Shown piece after piece: positions 22,562 through 35,399 of a stretch of 64,000 nucleotides of DNA. The stretch is from Geosiphon pyriformis (lineage: Eukaryota > Glomeromycota > Glomeromycetes > Archaeosporales > Geosiphonaceae). Both the position numbers and the translations under genes were made by a program. Below the pieces are notes generated by a model that was given only the letters and a program-made list of their open reading frames with translations, was not told where the DNA came from and made no database searches. Where the stretch lies: the NCBI GenBank assembly GCA_016748015.1, contig JAAOMT010000354.1:50187-114186 (forward strand), given 5' to 3'. Every line of letters starts with the position of its first letter. Positions within the stretch are counted from its first letter, which is position 1.

Positions 22562-23094
22562 CAAAAAAAATTTTATAAATTTTTTTAAAAAAGCAATTGT
22601 TTTAATTTTAATCAAATTTAATAAGATAATATTAATTTGATTATAATTGATTAAGCTATAACAATAAATTATAGTAAAGTTTTATTGAATTAAATTAATT
22701 TTTTAATATTTAGTAATTTATTTTAAGTAGCAAAAATTCAATATATATAAAAACTATTAAAAATTAAATTAATTAAAATCAAAAAAATATTTAAAACTGT
22801 ATTATTTATTTTATTTATGAACACAATTACATATAATTTTAAGAATTTTTTAGAAAAAACTAATGAAAAAATTTGTGTTATCAATTATATATTTGCTATT
22901 AATAACAAAATAAAATATATTATTGTTTGTTTTAAAACTAAAAAAAACTTATTATATTATTTTTATGTTTAAAAAAATTAATTTATTATATATTAGATTA
23001 GATTTGGTTTTTTATAAAAATTATAATATTTTAAATATACTAAGCTAAAATATAACTTTTAAAAATTAATTAAATTTAATTTATTAAAAAATTT
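22562..23094. other. AT-only spacer between Gypsy-1 and LINE-E
   Basis: Almost pure A/T sequence of about 530 bp with no readable frame. It may be the original host sequence into which Gypsy-1 inserted, or an older transposon beyond recognition. Confidence 0.4.
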
Positions 23095-26000
23095 TTTTCT
23101 CTTATATCTTAAATTTCTAAAAAAGTACAATATTTTTGAAAGAAATTTTTTCTGTCTTTAATTATTTTTCACTATTTAATTAAATATCTCAAAACTTTTT
23201 TTGTTTAATTATAAAACTATTGATACTAGTAGTGATTTAAGTATAAAAAAGCATAAAAAAAGTGTTTTAAATAATTATGCTATTGAAATTAATGCTAATG
23301 TTTCTTAAAAATCATTAAAAACTAGTAGAATAAGTAATTTAGCTGTTAATAACACAACTAATACAAAAAACATAAATATAGAAAAGAAGTTTTTTGTTGA
23401 AAAAACCAGCTTTTAACTTGATAATAATAATAAATCAGAGCAAAAAAATGTTGACATAACTTTTAAAAAAACTAAACAAATTATTACTAAATGTATTTTT
23501 AGAAAACTTCATAAGTAGATTAATTTTAATATTGATAATAATACTAAAAATAATATTTTGAATAAGTTTCTGTTTTTTTTTTCTTTTTTTCTCAAGCTTT
23601 TGGTTTATATTTTGGTTTGCAAATTATTTGCTTTAGATATTAATTTTTTAGTTATTATTAAAAAGTTAGTTCAGAATAAATTAAAAGTTATTAAGAATAT
23701 ATTTTCTAATATAAATGGTTTTGAGAAAGTTTTATTTCTTTAAAATTTGACAAAATTATTTAAATATTTTTTACTTCAAAAAAAACAATATTAACTATGG
23801 CTAATTTAGCAAATATTTATAATATTATAGTAAACACTAATCTTAAATGTCTAATAAACAATTGAATAAATCAAGCAATTATCATAAAAAAATTTATGTA
23901 AAAATATCTGTAAAAACTATGTAAATTATACTTACTAATTTTGGTAATATTAAGTTAATTAAAATACAATTGATAAAACTATGACAGAAAGTAATTATAA
24001 AATTAAATGATCAAATTTAAGTTAATTTGTTAATATTTAAATAATTTATTCTTATTAGAAAAAATATAGTTTATATAATAAGAGCCAATATTAATAAATA
24101 ATTATAAAATTTTAAAGATAAGTTTAAGACTTTCTTTTATATACTTTCTGTAAAAATAAATGTTTATAAACTTTGAGATTTTATTGGATTAGTTAATAAA
24201 AAAACCTATGTAATTAATTAAAATCTAATTAATTATATTTATATTATATATGTTACTATTTGTTTTAATTCTGAAAAAAATTTAATTAAAATTATAACTA
24301 TAGTTTCTGTTATAAAAAGTATTATTTTTTATTAGTTGTATTTATCTTTGGTTTTTTTGTTTAATTTGTAGTATACTTAGTCATATCTTTTTTAAATTAT
24401 AAATTAATAATACCTAAAAATAGAAAAACTTTTCTTTTGGCTTTAAATTAATTTAGATTGGCTAAGATTTATAAAAAAAGTTTGCTTTTATTGTTTGTTC
24501 AATAGTTTTTAATAATAAAACTTAAATGTTTATAGTTGGCAAATTTTTTTTTCAAGTGTTTTCTATTGTTTTTTTTTAGTTTGGTTTTTTAAGTAAAATC
24601 AAATCTTTTTTAATAATTGTAAATATAATAAAAAAATAATTTAACAAAATTAAAAACAGTTTTGCCAATTTTGTAAACAAATTAGTGAATTAGTTAAGAA
24701 ATTAAATACTGTTATTAAAGATTTTTTTTAATGTTATTAATATTGTTTTGCTATTTATTTTGCTTTTAATAAAAGTTAGTAAATTTTTAATAAACTAATT
24801 TCTCTTTTAAAGTATTTTTCTATACTTTAGATCATATATACTATTGAGTTTATGATAAAATAACCAATTTTATGCCGATTACTTATATAATTACTTTGCA
24901 ATAAAAGTCAATTTTTTTACAAAAAATCTTTTTTGTAAGTTTTTTAAAAATAGGTGTAATTATTTTACTGTAAAAATCAACTCTTTTACAGAAAATTTTA
25001 ACTATAGACTATCTAATAATAATAATAAAAATAAAAAAAATAAAAAAAAAATAAACTAAAATAAAAAATAAAAAATAAAATAAAAAATAAACTAAAATAA
25101 AAAAATATATTAAAAAAATTGTTTTGAATTTAGACTTAAAAGTTACTAAAATTGGTAATTAATTAATTTCAAAATATTAGTATAAAATAGTTAATTTTAA
25201 AACAAAAATAATTAAAAATCTTTATGTTTTTTTTTCAAAGTAAGTTTTATTAGAATTAATTTACATAAAAAATAATTTTACTAATATATTTAATAAAAAA
25301 TACTAAAAAAAATATTGGTAAAAATATTTTTTTTAAAGAAAAAAACTTTTTTTATATAATTTATTATAATACTATTTTATAATTTAGCACTTTTTTTTCT
25401 AATATTTTGGCAAATTAAAAATATATTTTATTAAATTATATATTATTTTTGTAAACTATAAATTATTTTAATGAACTGTTAAATATTTTATCAAATTACA
25501 AAATATTATAGCAAATTCTGAATATTATATAGTTTAATCTATTATATAATTTAATTATTACAATTTAGTTACATTTGTGTTCTGTATAAATCAAGTTATT
25601 AATTAAATAATAATTTAAATAATTTAATAAGATAATAAGTAATAAATTAAAATAATAATATATATTAATTAATAATAAGAATTATAAGAATAATTTTATT
25701 CTAATTAATATTTCAAATTTTGACTGATAACAATATATTTGTGTCAATAGTTTTCTAGTCTAATTTTAAATATTAGCTGTTAATAATTTTTTTATTATAA
25801 AACAAATAAGTGATATAATAATAAAATTACTACAAAGCTAAATTTTTTAGTATTTTCAAATATAGTCAAATTAAAAACTCAGTTAGAAAATTTGTTTAGC
25901 TTAATTTTTAATTTGCCAATAAAACTTTATAATCTGGTTTTGGTTTAAAATATATTTTTTTCTTTGATATATTAATAACTAGTCTTATTTAAAAAATAAT

Positions 26001-28614
26001 TACTTATAATTTTAGAAAAATAAATATTTTTGCCAAGCAAAATAATATTATTAAATAGTATGTAAATTCTAATAATATAATTTTAATTATTATAAAAACA
26101 AAATTAATGTTTAGTATTAAGTTTTAAATTATAAATAAATTTGATAAAGTTTAGATTTTTATATTTGGTCTGGATAAAAATTTTCTTGGTGTTGGTTTGG
26201 CTTTTATTATAAATAGTTCTCTGACTTAAATATGTTTTAAAAATAGAAAAAATATTGGATTAAATAATTTTAGTATATTTTTTGTTTAAAAATAAGCTTT
26301 TGGTCATAATATTAAATTTATATATTAGTGTTTCTGTTAAAACTAGGTTTAATTAAATATCAGAGATTAATTTTTTTATTGTCAAAATAATTAATTTCAG
26401 CTTTTTTATGGTTTTTGAAAGAAATTTCAATGAAAATAGATCAAAAAAAGTGTAAGTTTCAAGTTTTGTTTGAGTTTAAAATTGGCTAATTTTTTTAGTA
26501 AATATTTATTAGTTAAAACTTTTACTTAAAAATTTTTAAAGAAGTTGAAAAAGTTATTGACTATGTTTTAATAAATAAAAATTATTTATTTGGAGTTGTA
26601 TATTATAAAATTAACTTTATATTTGGCTATTTAATACTAATTATAAGATAGTTTTAGTCTTAATTAGTTTAGAAAGTCTCTTAAATATTTGTTTGAATAG
26701 TATTTGCAAGCAGACTAATAAAAATTATTAGAAATTTAATATAAAAGATGCAGACAAGACCAAATAAACACACTTTAATAACTGTTTTTCTAATATATTT
26801 TTAATATTATTAAATAAATTTATGAAAGCAAAAAGTTTTAGTAGTTTAGATTTAATATAAAAAGTGTTAAAAAAAGTGGTAATTAACTTAACTAATAAAG
26901 TTTTTTCTTAATATTGGTTTAATAAGTTTGATTATTTAAAAAACAAGCTATTTTCAAGTTTTTTAAGTTAAAATTACTGATGGTTAGAATTGTAAAATAT
27001 TAATTTGAGGTAACAAACTCGAATTTAATTATTTTATTAAAACTTAATAATTGTTAATGATAAAAAAGTCTTTAAAATTAGCAAACTGATTTAGAATAAT
27101 ATAAAATTAGTAAATCTTATTAAATATTTGTTATTAATTAAAAAAAATATAAAAAATCTAAATATTATAAATTAAAAACAACCAAAAGTGCATTTATTAA
27201 AAAAATAATTAAAAAGTGTATGAAAATTTTTTACTTTGATAAAAGATACATAATAAAAAGTATTTTAAAGTAATCTTTTTATAAAATAATTTTAAATTAC
27301 TTGATAATTGAAAAAAAAATTGTTTTGAAGCCTGATAAAGTAAAAAATAGAATTAATAGAATTATAAAAAAATAGTTAAAAATCAAGTTTTGTTTTTAGT
27401 ATTGTCAAATCTATGATTTTACCAATATGTACTTTTGGGTTATATGAATAATAATTTTTTTTCTGGTGTTATAATAGAAATCAACATAAAAAATTTGGTT
27501 TTAGTTATTGGTAATTTGTTTAATAGCAAAATTATTAGTCTGTTTAATATATTTAATAAGCTTTAAAAGCATTATGACAATTTAGTTTTAAAGTTCTGTT
27601 GAATTTTTATTTAATTTTAAGTAATGTTTTAATTCTTTAAAAGAAAATATAAATTTCAATAATTCTTAAGTTTTATAATTAAGATGGTATTTTAACAAAT
27701 ATACAGTTTATTGTACTAAATAAGACAATTAAAAAAATTCTGTTTAAAATTCTGTTTAAAATTCTATCTGATTAAATTTTAAATGTTTACAACAATTTTA
27801 GTATTTTTCATAAAAATAAATTATGGTTTTAAAAAATATATTAACTTAGGTTTTTGTGTTTATTGTTAAATTAGTATTTGAAAATACTTTGAAAAAAAAC
27901 AAAAAACTTTGGTTAATCCTATAAGATATATATAAAACTTGAAACTTAATTGATTAGTATTATTTAAGAATTAATTTATAATATATTAAAACATATAATC
28001 AATTTATAAAAATTTTTAATAATATATATAAAAACAGAATAAATAAGATAATAACTAACTTTGGGCTTTTATATAATTATACAGTTTATAATAAGTTAAA
28101 TTAAAATAAGATTTTTTATATATATATATATAAAAAATAAAACATTTATATAAATACCAGATTAATACTAAAAACAATAAAAGAAAGATATCATTTGTTG
28201 TAGTAAGTGTCTTTATAAATAATATAATTTGAAATGAAAATTATTAAGTTTTTACTCAGTATATTTTGAATATTGTTAATAAATTTTTTGGAATTAATAA
28301 TGTTTTAATTAACAATATAAAAACAATAGCTATTTTTATTAATTAAAATATTAAAACAGCTTTTTTAAAGATTAGTAATTTGTTTATTTTAATTGCTAAG
28401 AAAAATAAACTATATAAATACTTAAATATTTTTTTGTTAATTAAAAGTCTGTTTAAGCTAAATTTGGCTAAGATTTATTTTAACATTTGGTTTTTTGTCA
28501 ACTTAGTATTGCAAAAAACAATTACAAATAAACAATTTTTCTATTTAATATTAGCTATATTGTAGTCTATAGTCAGTTATCATTTACAGTTTAGTTTTAT
28601 TTTAAAGAATATAT
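23095..28614 (+). pseudogene. LINE-E 5' segment: ORF1, endonuclease and RT remnants
   Basis: So AT-biased that few long frames survive, but landmarks recur in order. ORF1 shows CKLFALDINFLVIIKKL and SNINGFEKV (about 23615-23735). The RT palm has a motif C that reads FINN (Asn pair at 28218-28223) followed by TGA. The thumb reads SLFKLNLAKIYFNIWFFVN, then NKQFFYLILAIL (28380-28565). The segment ends within the block that in LINE-D reads YRTQFSFISIGVYNKW, at the LINE-C insertion. Confidence 0.65.
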
Positions 28615-28735
28615 GTCACAAAAAATTAAAAATTTTTTTTTTTCATTGATCCTCTGGTTACAATAAGAGCATAGAGTAGTCAAAAAAATACAATTTTTTT
28701 TTTCTTTTATCCTTTCTGTTTTTGCCATCATTTTT

Positions 28736-30600
28736 TTGTTTACATCTATATTTGTTGCTATAAAACTGGTAAGTTTATTTGCTGATGATTCTGGTTTGAC
28801 TGGATTGGGGATCCAGTCTGGTACTATGAAAAAAGCAAGAGTTGAAAGTATTTATTCTTATAATCTTTTATACAAAAAAATCAAAAAACTTAAAGTTACT
28901 GTTGGTATAGTGAAATTGTTAGCTGGCTTATTGTCTGTTAACATGCTATATGCTGAAGAAAATGGGTGTAAAAAGTTCTGGGGCAATAAAATTAATAGTA
29001 AAGAAGCCAGTATAAGTAAAATATAAAATATTAAGAACATAAAAAATACAATTGCTAAAGAAATAAGTTATGTAAATTCTAATGTCTCTAAAACAGATAA
29101 TATAATGAATAATACAACTTTGAAAAAGACATAAACAAATACATATGTCCTAAAACAACTATTGAGTACACTTTTCTTTAATAGTTTAAGTAATAATAAC
29201 ACTAAATTAGTGTTTCCAGTGCCTAAATTTGCTGGTTTCAAAAAGCTGCCATTTGCTAAATTGTAAAATAAGAATGTTAGAAATTTTGAGTTGAATAAAT
29301 TATTTGTACTAGATGTTGAGCTTTTTACAATATCTAGCAAAACCAATAGAGATAAGTTGCTGTTTATTAAAAAAAAATTTTTTATCATGTTGATGGTTTT
29401 AGGAGAGTGTCAACTTTTTCAAAATTTTTTGAAATAATTAGATCTACTTTTACTTTGGAATCAAGTTTGCAAAAGATTAGAGGGATGACCATTAATGAAA
29501 AAATCTTAGTTAATATTGATGTTAAAAAACCAAACAGCCATTCAAATCAGAATGTAATCATTAAAAAAATTTCAGTTGATTTTCTTAAATTGGCTGTAAA
29601 ATCAATTTTTTCTAAATTTGGTAAGATAGTTTCAATCAAGATACAACTGATTGGTCTTTGGCAAAAGACCTTAGTTAAGTTTAAATTATCAGATGTTGTC
29701 TGTTTAGTTGCTTTTAAATGATCTGTTCTTATGGAAAAAAATTCTGTGCATGTGACTTTGGTAATTAAAGATAAACAATCATGAGTATCAAGAAATTAAT
29801 ATTAAGTATTGTTGTATATATTGCCAGTTGAAATTACTACTCATAATTTATCTAATTTATTGAAATCTTATGATAGAAAAACTTGCTTTATTGGCCATAA
29901 TCTAAGTTCATATGTGTATAATAGATGTGCTATGGTTTGTTTTGCTAATAAGGCATTCAAAAAAACTATTATTAATTTTGTTCTAGTTTTTAAGAGTGTA
30001 AATTTGTATTAGACTGGTCTTTTTTTGGCTTGTTGTTCTTAATGTAAACAATTTTGTCATGTTTTTAGTATATATTTAATGGATGAAAATTCCAAATTTT
30101 ATGGTAAATGAGTAATCACTTCTTAGGACCAGATTTATTTGGCCAATATTAATAAAAAGAAGCAAGTACTAATTGTCTGCTCAATGTTTTTTAATGAAAA
30201 AACTTGGACTCAAATTGCTGGTGGTTCTAATTTTTGTGTGGTGTCTTTAGCTCTCCACAGTACTGGTTTATTTTTGGATATTAAACCTCCTCTAATAATT
30301 TCTTTAGATATAAATGATAGGTTTGCTGCTCTCAAATACAGTTTTATTAGCCTTGTAAAATAAGTTAACAAGCTGACTAAGAGGTTGGATACATCTAGAC
30401 CAATGATTTTCTAGTTTAGTCCTAGATATTAGCCATTGGTGACCTTTTTATTACAGAATCGAGAGGCAAATACAGTAATAAATGAGAATTCAAGTGCAAC
30501 CACTAATAATAGAATTAATGCTTAAGCAGAAGTTTTGAATTTATCAATCATTAAAAAGTTCGAAGATAATATAAACAATTTATCAAATTTGGTTATGGGC
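28736..30600 (+). pseudogene. LINE-C ORF1
   Basis: Begins about 28736 and has SGTMKKARVES and VKLLAGLLSVNMLYAEENG. After several stops it shows NKLFVLDVELFTISSKTN, the RRM-like block SIFSKFGKIVSIKIQLIGLW, YILPVEITTHNLSNLLKSYD, and a degraded knuckle CCS*CKQFCH (about 30030). The tail is NEKTWTQIAGGSN. Blocks match LINE-A and LINE-D ORF1 in order, though LINE-C has its own N-terminus. Stops and a frame change near 29410 inactivate it. Confidence 0.7.
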
Positions 30601-30659
30601 TTATTGACCAAAATGGATAATAAGAGTTTGGTTTCAGATTCCTTTTATCAACAATAAAT

Positions 30660-31350
30660 AGTCTTATTTAAAAAATAGTTATATGTAATGTCAGAGGTAT
30701 TAACAATTCTGTTAAGCAAGCTGATATTATTTATTGATACAAAAATATGAACAATATGATTTTAATTGTTACTGAAACTAAGTTAAAAGATAAAATCTGT
30801 CTGTAGATTGCTAATAAATTTGATGGTATTTATGTCTTTACTTCTGGTTTAAACTTTAAGTACTTGGGTTTCAGTATTGCTATTATCATAGACAATGCCT
30901 TAGTAAAACATGTGTGTAAAATTTCTAAGATTTTTGGTTGCCTTTTTTCTGTTAAACTACTATTCAAGAACAAGCTTTCTGTTTTGATTTTGTGGCTGTA
31001 TGTTAATACTACTTTGTCTGTGCATTTTTTTTAAGCTGATAAAATTAATTTCTTAATTACAAAGTCTGTGAATGAATCTACTTTTGTTACCCTAAGTAGT
31101 AATTTCAATAAAAATAGTTCCTGCAAGTGTATTAGTTTTAAAAAATGCTTTGACTTAGAGTTAATCAATTCTTTATTAGGAAGTTTAGTTGTAAAAAGTT
31201 CTACTTGGAATAATTCAAAGGGTGCTAAAAAAACAATTGATTACATTTTTATTTTTTTGAATTTGGTCAATACAGTTGTATATTATGATATTTTGGATAT
31301 CATTAAACACTTTGACACTAATTACTGAGCTGTTTCTATGTCTGTGGATT
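30660..31350 (+). pseudogene. LINE-C APE-type endonuclease
   Basis: Frame contains VTETKLKDKICL, IANKFDGIYVFTSGLNF, and LSSNFNKNSSCKCISFKKCF where the family has G-G-x-F-N-E. AKKTIDYIFIFLNLVN follows. The C-terminal D-x-D-H-x-A-V motif reads DTNY*AV: Asp to Asn, His to Tyr and a stop. These changes would remove nicking activity. Confidence 0.75.
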
Positions 31351-31859
31351 TGGATAGACTGTTAAATATGTAATTAATCTTTTTTCACAAACAGGCAAAT
31401 AGAAATTGTTAAAAGTTTAATTTTAAGAGTGCTAATAATATCAAATAAACCAAATTTAAGGAAGTTATAATAGCAAATACTGCTATGTTTTTTGATGAGT
31501 TCATTGTATCTAAAAAATTCTCAGATTTGAACATAATATAGAATATTATTTACAAGACAATAAGTCTGTTAGCTAAAAATTTTTTTTAAAAAGAAGTGGT
31601 TTAAGAGCTATAATGATATCTTTATTAAAGAATTATTCAGGTTTTACAAGCTGGAACTTTTGGTGTTTAAGATTGTTAAGACATCTCATCTGGTTTTTTA
31701 TAATAAATTTACATCATTATTAGATACATAAGATGACTTTGATGCTAATAATGCTTTAGTAATAAAATAGTTTTTCTTTTCAGAGTTTCATCTTAATACT
31801 ATTAGATCAGTTTTGCCTAAAATTAGAAAGTTTTATTGCTTTTCTAAAATGTTGGAATT

Positions 31860-33460
31860 GAAGTGTGCTAAAGAGTCTCAGATTAAATTGGCAATTGATG
31901 AAAATAAAAAATTTTGAAGTAAATAAGAGTCATATTATTAGAAGTGTATTGGAGTATTTTTTTTACAAAGTGATGTTAAATTATCTTGTTATTAATAATG
32001 AACTGATTCTTAAGTTTAATCTGGTTAAGGCCAAAGTGGATATGATTGTAAAGAACTGGACTAAAAATATAAACTGATTATAGATCTCTAGTAATTGGTC
32101 TTGTCAGTATCAACCCTTAAAATATGTCTTTGATGATGCTTTCTCAAATGTAATGTGTCCTGTTAGTCTTGATAAGTTGTTCAATGTGGTTTCTGATCTG
32201 CCCAATGGCAAAGCTGCTGGTCTTTTTAATATCTCTAATAAGTTTTAAAAATGTTGTGACAGATCTGTTTTTGGTGCTTTTAAATTTCTGTTTGTCTTGT
32301 AAATTTGTGCTTAATGTTTGGAAAGAAGCTTGAATTTCGATAATTCTTAAGCCATATGAATAGAAAGACATTTTTATGAATACTTAACTTATTGCTTTAA
32401 TTAAGACTGCTTGTAAAGTACTTTCTAAAATTCTCTTTAATAGAATTTCTGTGGTGTGCAGCATTTTTGATGTTCTTTGTGGAAACAATTTTTCAGTTTT
32501 AAAAGGTATAATAACTCTTATTTTTGCTATTAGTTCAGTATTAAAGATTCCTTGGAGAAAAACTGCAAACTCTGGCTGGTTTTACAAAACATGCAAAAGA
32601 CTTATGATTCTGTTGGGTGGGAATATCTTAGGAAAAGCTTGGTTAGAATTAAAATATATGATAAGTTTATAAGATTTTTTGGTAGTATTTATAATGATTG
32701 TGTTAATAAGGTTATAATTGACTTTGGATTAATAAGTAATTATTATGTATATGATAGTTTGGATTAGAGAGAAATGTTTTTATCTCTTTTTTAGCACATA
32801 TTTTACAATTTTCTTCTTTGTAAAGTCAAGAGACAGAAAAGTTTATATGGTTATAAATTGAATTTTTATTTTGTTGCTAAGACTGGTTATTTAGAATTTT
32901 GAGCTAAATTAATATCTTTTCTTACTGCTGGTGCTTTTGTTAACAATACAATCTGAGTTGGTAACAGTCAAACTAATATTCAACATATTTTTAATATTGC
33001 TAGTAAATTTTTTTGGATTAATAACATCTTAGTTAACAATAACAAAATAATAACAATTTCTATTAATTGCAGAGTTGTTTGCACTTCTTTATTGATTAGT
33101 AGTTTGCTTATTTTCATTGCCAAAAAGGGGAAATCTCATTGTTATCTAAGTATTTTTTTATTTACTGAAAGTTTGTCAAAGTCTAGCTTGGCTAAAGTGT
33201 ATTCAAATATTAAGTTCTTTGCTAATTTTGTTTTAAAGAAAGCCATTTTAGACAAACAGTTTTTGTATTTGATATTAGTAGTTCTCCATTTTATTGTTAG
33301 TTATAAAACACAATTTAGCTTCATTCCTATTAGTGTGTATAACAAATAAGATGCTTTAATTTACAAGAACTTAAAGTTAAAGTTTGGTCTGCCTCTCAAT
33401 TTTTCTAATAACACACTTTATCATTTTTTTTTGTATAATTTAAAAACTTTTAAGCAAGTC
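31860..33460 (+). pseudogene. LINE-C reverse transcriptase
   Basis: The linker has KSHIIRSVLEYFFYKVMLNY. The palm begins around IKTACKVLSKILFNRISVVC and has motif A as LVLQNMQKTYDSV, with Asp to Asn in the first half. GLISNYYVYDSLD* has TAG where Gln is expected. Motif C reads FVNN (32942-32947), followed by TGA (32954-32956) at a conserved Trp. The thumb is SLSKSSLAKVYSNIKFFANF and YKTQFSFIPISVYNK (33092-33349). Confidence 0.8.
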
Positions 33461-33469
33461 TGAACTGAA

Positions 33470-34515
33470 AACAAATTGGCTTCTGTTGTGTATTTTGCAA
33501 ACTCTATTGAAATTTTGGGCCATCTGTTTTTATACAAGTCTCATGACTTGTAAGTTCTGTCTTGATGTTCACTTTAATTTTTGATTTTCTCAGCTTATAT
33601 TAGGGTCAGTTTTTTTAATAATTTTTTGGTAAGTGTGGCTTATATTCTTTTTAAGTGTAATTTGTTTTTGGGTAGTTCTATGAACAATGCTTTCTGTCTT
33701 TATGATAGAACTTTTATGTCAGCTGTTTTTGGCATGTTGAGATTTTTTAAGTTTTTCTTTTTACTTTAATATTATGGCATTGTTTTTATAGACCAACTTT
33801 ACAGTAAAGATAATACTATTTTTAATTAGAAAACCTTCAAGTATTGGAAGAAGTTAGATCTATTTGGTCCTGTTTTTAAATAGTTTGAGTTTTTGGCTGA
33901 CTTTCTTAGTAGTATGGTTTTCTCTTTTGTATACTCTTATTCTTTAGGTGCTATTGGATTTTTAAATATTCTTGAGTCTTGTGAGTTTAAAGTGGTTCAT
34001 AATTGTTTGTTGAATATTGGTAATAGTAGTTTTTCAGTTTATACAAATGGGTTTTTAAAAAACTTGAGAAAAGTTAGTATAAAAGCTAGTGTAGCAGTTT
34101 TTTTGAGAATATAAACTTGAATTTGAGTGTTAAAATTTTGGTTTGATGTCTTCTACTTTGGCAGAGTTGTAAAATATTAAGTTGGCTCTTAAGTATGTCT
34201 CTGTTCTTAGCTCAGTTTACTTTTTTATGAACAGTTAGGCTGCTTTAGATGTGTGCAAATTAGTATTAAGTTTGGTATATTTGAATTTTTGGAATTAATA
34301 TTGAATTAAACATTAGCATATCATAAATGTTATGTATAAAAAAAGTTTGAATATTAGTTAACATAAAGTAAAGAGTCACTTAAGTGTTTTGGGTAATAAA
34401 CACACTGATATACTTACTGATACTGCTTTTTTTTTCTTTTTGGCACTTTTTTTTATGGCTGAAAGAACATTATATTATGGCTGAAAATAGTGTTGTTTTT
34501 GGTAATTTTAAATAT
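33470..34515 (+). pseudogene. LINE-C RNase H region, 5' part
   Basis: Reads SHDL*VLS-type sequence, ANSIEILGHLFLYKSHDL, and RNase H motif FSVYTNGFLKNLRKVSIKAS (about 34037), in which the first catalytic Asp is Asn (V-Y-T-N-G against V-Y-T-D-G). Stops follow at conserved Trp and Gln positions. The frame is broken at 34515 by the Gypsy-2 5' LTR and resumes at 45422. Confidence 0.7.
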
Positions 34516-35365
34516 TGTTATTTATAAAATATAAGAAGTATATTAGCATATAAATTAGCCAATCAGAAGTAGCCATAGTAAAGGTAGAATTACAGAATTT
34601 TTTTCAGAGAAATTGCAGAATTTCAGAAATTTCAGAATTCTTATACAAGGTATTACAAAATTCCAAAATTCCTTTCAAAGAAATTGCAGGATTCCAGAAA
34701 TTTCAGAATTATTGGTGCAAAAAATTGAAAAATTGAGAAATCTCAATTATGTATATATAGCAGTAGCATTAGAAGTAGAAAAGAGAGATCTCTCAGTTTA
34801 GATTTGATTTAAGCAATCTTTCTATTTACAAATATCAATAAATAATTATTCATTATTTCAATTTGTTCTCTGCTATTAACACTTTATGTTAATAGTAACA
34901 AATACTTAACCACACTAAAATAATAGCTTTTGATTATGGCTATTGATAAGATATTAACATTCATTGTCTTTGCTTATTTTTTTCTTTTCTTTTACTTTCT
35001 TTTTTTATTTTTTGTTATTTGATTTTTGTTTTTGTCTTTTTTTATTTGAATTACTAACTTGATTAAAAGAATTAACATGTGAAAGTGCTAACATCAGGAT
35101 ATAAGTAATTAGTAAAAGATCTAGAAATAAGAGTAGAATACTTAATTGAGAATAACTTGCCAGGAGGATTACCAGTTATTATGCTGAGAAAAAAATTTGA
35201 TGGAATTGCAGTTCTGGGAAGCTATAAATAAAACAAAAAGTAAATCTCTGTCCATTATACAAAGAACTCAACCAAAATCTTCAGAAACCAACATCATAAT
35301 ATCAATTGAGCACCAAGTTACAGGTTTGTTATTTGCTTTGAGACCTCAAATAATTACTTGTAACA
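34516..35365 (+). repeat. Gypsy-2 5' LTR
   Basis: 850 bp, TGTTATTTATA...TTGTAACA. U3 holds an array of AGAATTTC/AGAATTCC-type words (about 34590-34735). Then come TATA box TATGTATATATAG (34748-34760), the family hairpin (arms 34873-34881 and 34887-34895) and the second hairpin AATAGC...GCTATT (34921-34943). AATAAATAATT near 34840 could serve as polyadenylation signal. Confidence 0.92.
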
Positions 35366-35367
35366 TT

Positions 35368-35384
35368 TAGTGCTCTCTGTGAAG
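35368..35384 (+). promoter_or_regulatory. Gypsy-2 primer-binding site
   Basis: TAGTGCTCTCTGTGAAG begins two bases after the 5' LTR. It differs from the Gypsy-4 site TGGTGCTTCTTGTGAAG by a G-to-A in the diagnostic TGG and two inner bases. Its complement would end ...GCACCA, a tRNA 3' end. Confidence 0.6.
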
Positions 35385-35399
35385 TATAATTTAACAAAG

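Noticed and set aside
22562-23094. tRNA or rRNA genes in AT-rich spacers, here and at 59166-60424
   Set aside because: No cloverleaf-like or conserved rRNA words were recognised; the sequence is too AT-rich for such genes.
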